Assembly: GCA_017618715.1 (NCBI GenBank)
Contig: JAFZTS010000025.1
Location: forward strand, 1 to 43,263
Length of the DNA stretch: 43,263 bases
Source: Bacteroidales bacterium
GTDB taxonomy: Bacteria; Bacteroidota; Bacteroidia; Bacteroidales; UBA3663
Direction of reading: 5' to 3'
A model generated the notes under the pieces. It ran no database searches, was not told the origin of the DNA, and saw nothing but the letters and a program-made list of their open reading frames with translations. Position numbers and translations under genes: made by a program. This document shows, piece by piece, positions 41,407 to 43,263 of this stretch. Each line of letters opens with the position of its first letter. The first letter of the stretch is position 1.

Positions 41407-42027
41407 CTATGCACCATAGTTGCTCGGCAGAATGCCGTAATATTTCTTGAACACCTTACTGAAATATTTAGGATCGATGAAACCACACTTCATCGCCACT
41501 TCGCGCACCTTAAAGCCTTCTTTCAACAAAGCCTCGGCATAATTGAGTCGAAGGTTGAGGATGAGATTGGCGGGCGTGACACCGAATTCGCGATGAACCA
41601 ACGTATAGAGATTGGTACGACTGACCTTCAGTTGGGTCGCCATCAGATCGACGTTGAGATTCTCGTCTGAAAGATGAGCAAGCACATAATCGTAGATGGC
41701 AGAACCTATCTCCTCGCTCGGCAGTTCATAGATAGGGGACGTTGCATCATCCATTTCATTTTTCTCTTTCTCAGCAGCCTTGGACTTTATTCTTCTGACC
41801 CTTATTCGACTGCGCCGCACTATCTTGGGCTTGTCAGAAGCATTGGGCTCGGGGTTCTCTGCAACTGGATTATTATCCACTGCTGATACAGGTGCATCCT
41901 GCTCGGAAGCAGCATCCGTAGTCTGCGACGAATTCAGCTCCTTGGCTTCTTCCTTCCCAAATATACGGGTCAATCGGTCGGCTACAGATTGGAAAATATT
42001 CTGCTTTTTATCTTTGGACTCTTTCAT
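41407..42027 (-). CDS. AraC-type DNA-binding protein with a disordered, Arg-rich N-terminus
   Basis: A 206-residue protein. The last 100 residues are an AraC-type double helix-turn-helix (LSDENLNVDLMATQLKVSRTNLYTLVHREFG, then FKVREVAMKCGFIDPKYFSKVFKKYYGILPSNYG). The first 100 residues have no sensor fold. They are low-complexity and acidic (Ser, Ala, Asp, Pro), then a strongly basic patch, KIVRRSRIRVRRIKSK. Bacteroidetes AraC domains usually end hybrid two-component sensors or follow a ligand domain, so a free one with such a tail is less common. The target is unknown. A TATTTTTG -7 element is at 42089-42082. Confidence 0.85.
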   Translation of the reverse strand: MKESKDKKQNIFQSVADRLTRIFGKEEAKELNSSQTTDAASEQDAPVSAVDNNPVAENPEPNASDKPKIVRRSRIRVRRIKSKAAEKEKNEMDDATSPIYELPSEEIGSAIYDYVLAHLSDENLNVDLMATQLKVSRTNLYTLVHREFGVTPANLILNLRLNYAEALLKEGFKVREVAMKCGFIDPKYFSKVFKKYYGILPSNYGA

Positions 42028-42081
42028 GCAAATCGTAGGTCGTTGATTCTCATCAACAATAAAACTTTAGTATTTTGGGGA

Positions 42082-42089
42082 CAAAAATA
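42082..42089 (-). promoter_or_regulatory. -7 element for the AraC-type gene
   Basis: TATTTTTG on the minus strand, about 55 bp before the start codon. A possible ATTG lies 22 bp further upstream, slightly beyond the usual spacing. Confidence 0.5.
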
Positions 42090-42160
42090 GTAATAAAATG
42101 AATAAGTTGAACAATTTTACCCCCTTTTTTTCATTTTATATTTAAAAATGTGTCTAAATA

Positions 42161-42192
42161 TTTGCAATTTCGATTTTTCTTTTCTAATTTTG
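42161..42192 (+). promoter_or_regulatory. Promoter of the last gene (TTTG-N20-TAATTTTG)
   Basis: TTTG at 42161-42164 and TAATTTTG at 42185-42192 are 20 bp apart. The expected start is near 42199, giving a leader of about 90 nt with no evident structure. Confidence 0.75.
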
Positions 42193-42288
42193 CCCCAAGT
42201 ATTGGCACATTTCTTTATCGGACACCCCCAATAGACGCAATCACATTTTTAACACTATATTACTAACCACAATTAATTATCTATGCTT

Positions 42289-43263
42289 ATGAAGAAGATT
42301 ATTACTTCAGTATTAGCCCTCTTTGTGGCAGCCTCCGTCTCTGCAGCAGTTGACGGCACCGCCACATGGACCGTCGGTGACGAAAATGCCGCCGTCCTCA
42401 CAGCTGAGATTGAGGATGCCGTGCTTGAGACCGGCGTCAAGGTCGGCACCGACCTTACCGTTTCGACCTACGATGCCACCAACAACGGCGGTGGCACCCT
42501 TGCCACCTATCAGCCAGCCACAAGCAATGCAGGCTGTGTTGAGACCGACATGATCGAATATACCGTCAAGATGAAGAAAGGCATGACCATCGCTGTGGCC
42601 AATGTTGTGTTCGATGCCGTAAAGCAGGGAACTGACAATGCCTTCTTCTCATGGTCGTATGTTTGTGACGATGTGGAAAGTGAGATTGTGGCCTATTCCG
42701 ACCCCAAGACACAGATTCTGCGCAACAACAACGCCAACAGCGACGTTGCTCCCTTGACGCACGACGAGGCCATCAACTGCGCTGCCTGTCGCACCTTCAA
42801 GCTGCGTTTCTATATCTCAGACGTGGCCAACAACAAGAAGATGTCAATCGGTAACATCCGCATCAACGGCACCGTTGACGGCGAAGCAGAGGGACGTGCA
42901 TTCACCGACTTCAAGGTTGACTTCCGCACTGATCCCTACACCGTCCTTGCTCCCGAGACAGGTCTGCCTGAGGGCGTCACCATCACCGGTACGTTCCACG
43001 ACACCCAGCACGGCTACTCCAACACCCTTGTCACCGTGCCTGTTGACGGCCCGGTACGTTTCACCGTCGGCGGTTGCGGCTATAGCAACCAAGCCACTGT
43101 AGCTGATGCCGAAGGCAATGTACTTGCTACGCTCGACACACGCGCTGCAGGTTGCGACACCAACACCAGCTTCGACCACTTCGTGACATGGACCTACAAC
43201 AGCGAGGAGCCCGCTACCCTTACCCTCAACTTGGGCAACTACTGTCCATTCCTTTATGCCGAA
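42289..43263 (+). CDS. Secreted protein of unknown function, 3' end outside window
   Basis: The frame is open to the right edge: 325 residues are visible and the rest is missing. It starts with a clear signal peptide, MKKIITSVLALFVAASVSA; an in-frame ATG at 42283 would add only two residues. The visible part is rich in Thr, Asp, Asn and Gly with alternating beta-strand patterns, and looks like at least two beta-sandwich domains (about residues 20-210 and 225-325). It contains few Lys and several Cys. Such N-terminal modules occur in large Bacteroidetes surface proteins and polysaccharide-degrading enzymes, but no catalytic domain lies in the window. It has its own strong promoter. Confidence 0.8.
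   Translation, partial: MKKIITSVLALFVAASVSAAVDGTATWTVGDENAAVLTAEIEDAVLETGVKVGTDLTVSTYDATNNGGGTLATYQPATSNAGCVETDMIEYTVKMKKGMTIAVANVVFDAVKQGTDNAFFSWSYVCDDVESEIVAYSDPKTQILRNNNANSDVAPLTHDEAINCAACRTFKLRFYISDVANNKKMSIGNIRINGTVDGEAEGRAFTDFKVDFRTDPYTVLAPETGLPEGVTITGTFHDTQHGYSNTLVTVPVDGPVRFTVGGCGYSNQATVADAEGNVLATLDTRAAGCDTNTSFDHFVTWTYNSEEPATLTLNLGNYCPFLYAE

Overview
The window looks like a piece of a chromosome from the order Bacteroidales, most likely a Prevotella-like member. Three things point there. Many genes are preceded by the Bacteroidetes promoter pattern TTTG-N19/20-TAnnTTTG rather than a -35/-10 pair, and starts usually lack a Shine-Dalgarno sequence. Typical Bacteroidetes families occur (DUF4271, a eukaryote-like GT3 glycogen synthase, BspA-type leucine-rich repeats, Omp28-like protein, T9SS-like C-termini). 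The fumarate reductase order is C-A-B with a single-subunit cytochrome b.

Layout. 1-1504: a split altronate-dehydratase (UxaA) pair. 1566-5826 (minus): glycogen metabolism, glycogen synthase then glycogen phosphorylase. 6130-6324 (minus): ribosomal protein S21. 6549-11449 (plus): aminopeptidase P, a secreted PNGase F-like protein and a secreted Omp28-like protein. 11520-11635: a probable stand-alone small RNA with a palindromic operator-like site. 11642-12637 (minus): tRNA-dihydrouridine synthase. 12851-16365: fumarate reductase frdCAB. 16565-16903: small membrane protein, followed by a possible minus-strand small RNA. 17335-18944: aat, an unknown gene and a Cys/His-rich Fur-family regulator. 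18939-23758 (minus): purL and a BspA-like LRR protein. 23937-26323: LysE-type exporter and a secreted pectin-lyase-fold protein. 26465-27529 (minus): serine hydrolase lipoprotein. 27759-27861: a structured intergenic element. 27936-29268 (minus): ECF sigma-factor operon. 29549-31751: copper chaperone and a copper P-type ATPase that lacks its nucleotide-binding domain. 31740-33887 (minus): GH127 glycosidase. 34058-37396: EEP-family protein, DUF4271, hemD, rnpA and yidD in one tightly packed operon. 37393-41370 (minus): membrane AAA ATPase, then Tex. 41407-42027 (minus): AraC-type regulator. 42289-end: start of a secreted protein.

Biology. The UxaA pair, the pectin-lyase-fold protein and the GH127 enzyme suit a life on plant cell-wall pectin and arabinan. 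The PNGase F-like protein suggests N-glycan removal from glycoproteins. Glycogen storage and fumarate reduction are the usual anaerobic Bacteroidales energy scheme. Most of the window is ordinary core chromosome. I saw no tRNA, rRNA, CRISPR array, insertion sequence or phage genes.

The oddest things are: 9-bp tandem repeats that start at the stop codons of three separate genes (two of them repeat in-frame stop codons); the autonomous-looking small RNA at 11.5 kb with a six-codon ORF; the CopA without an N domain; and the folded element at 27.8 kb.
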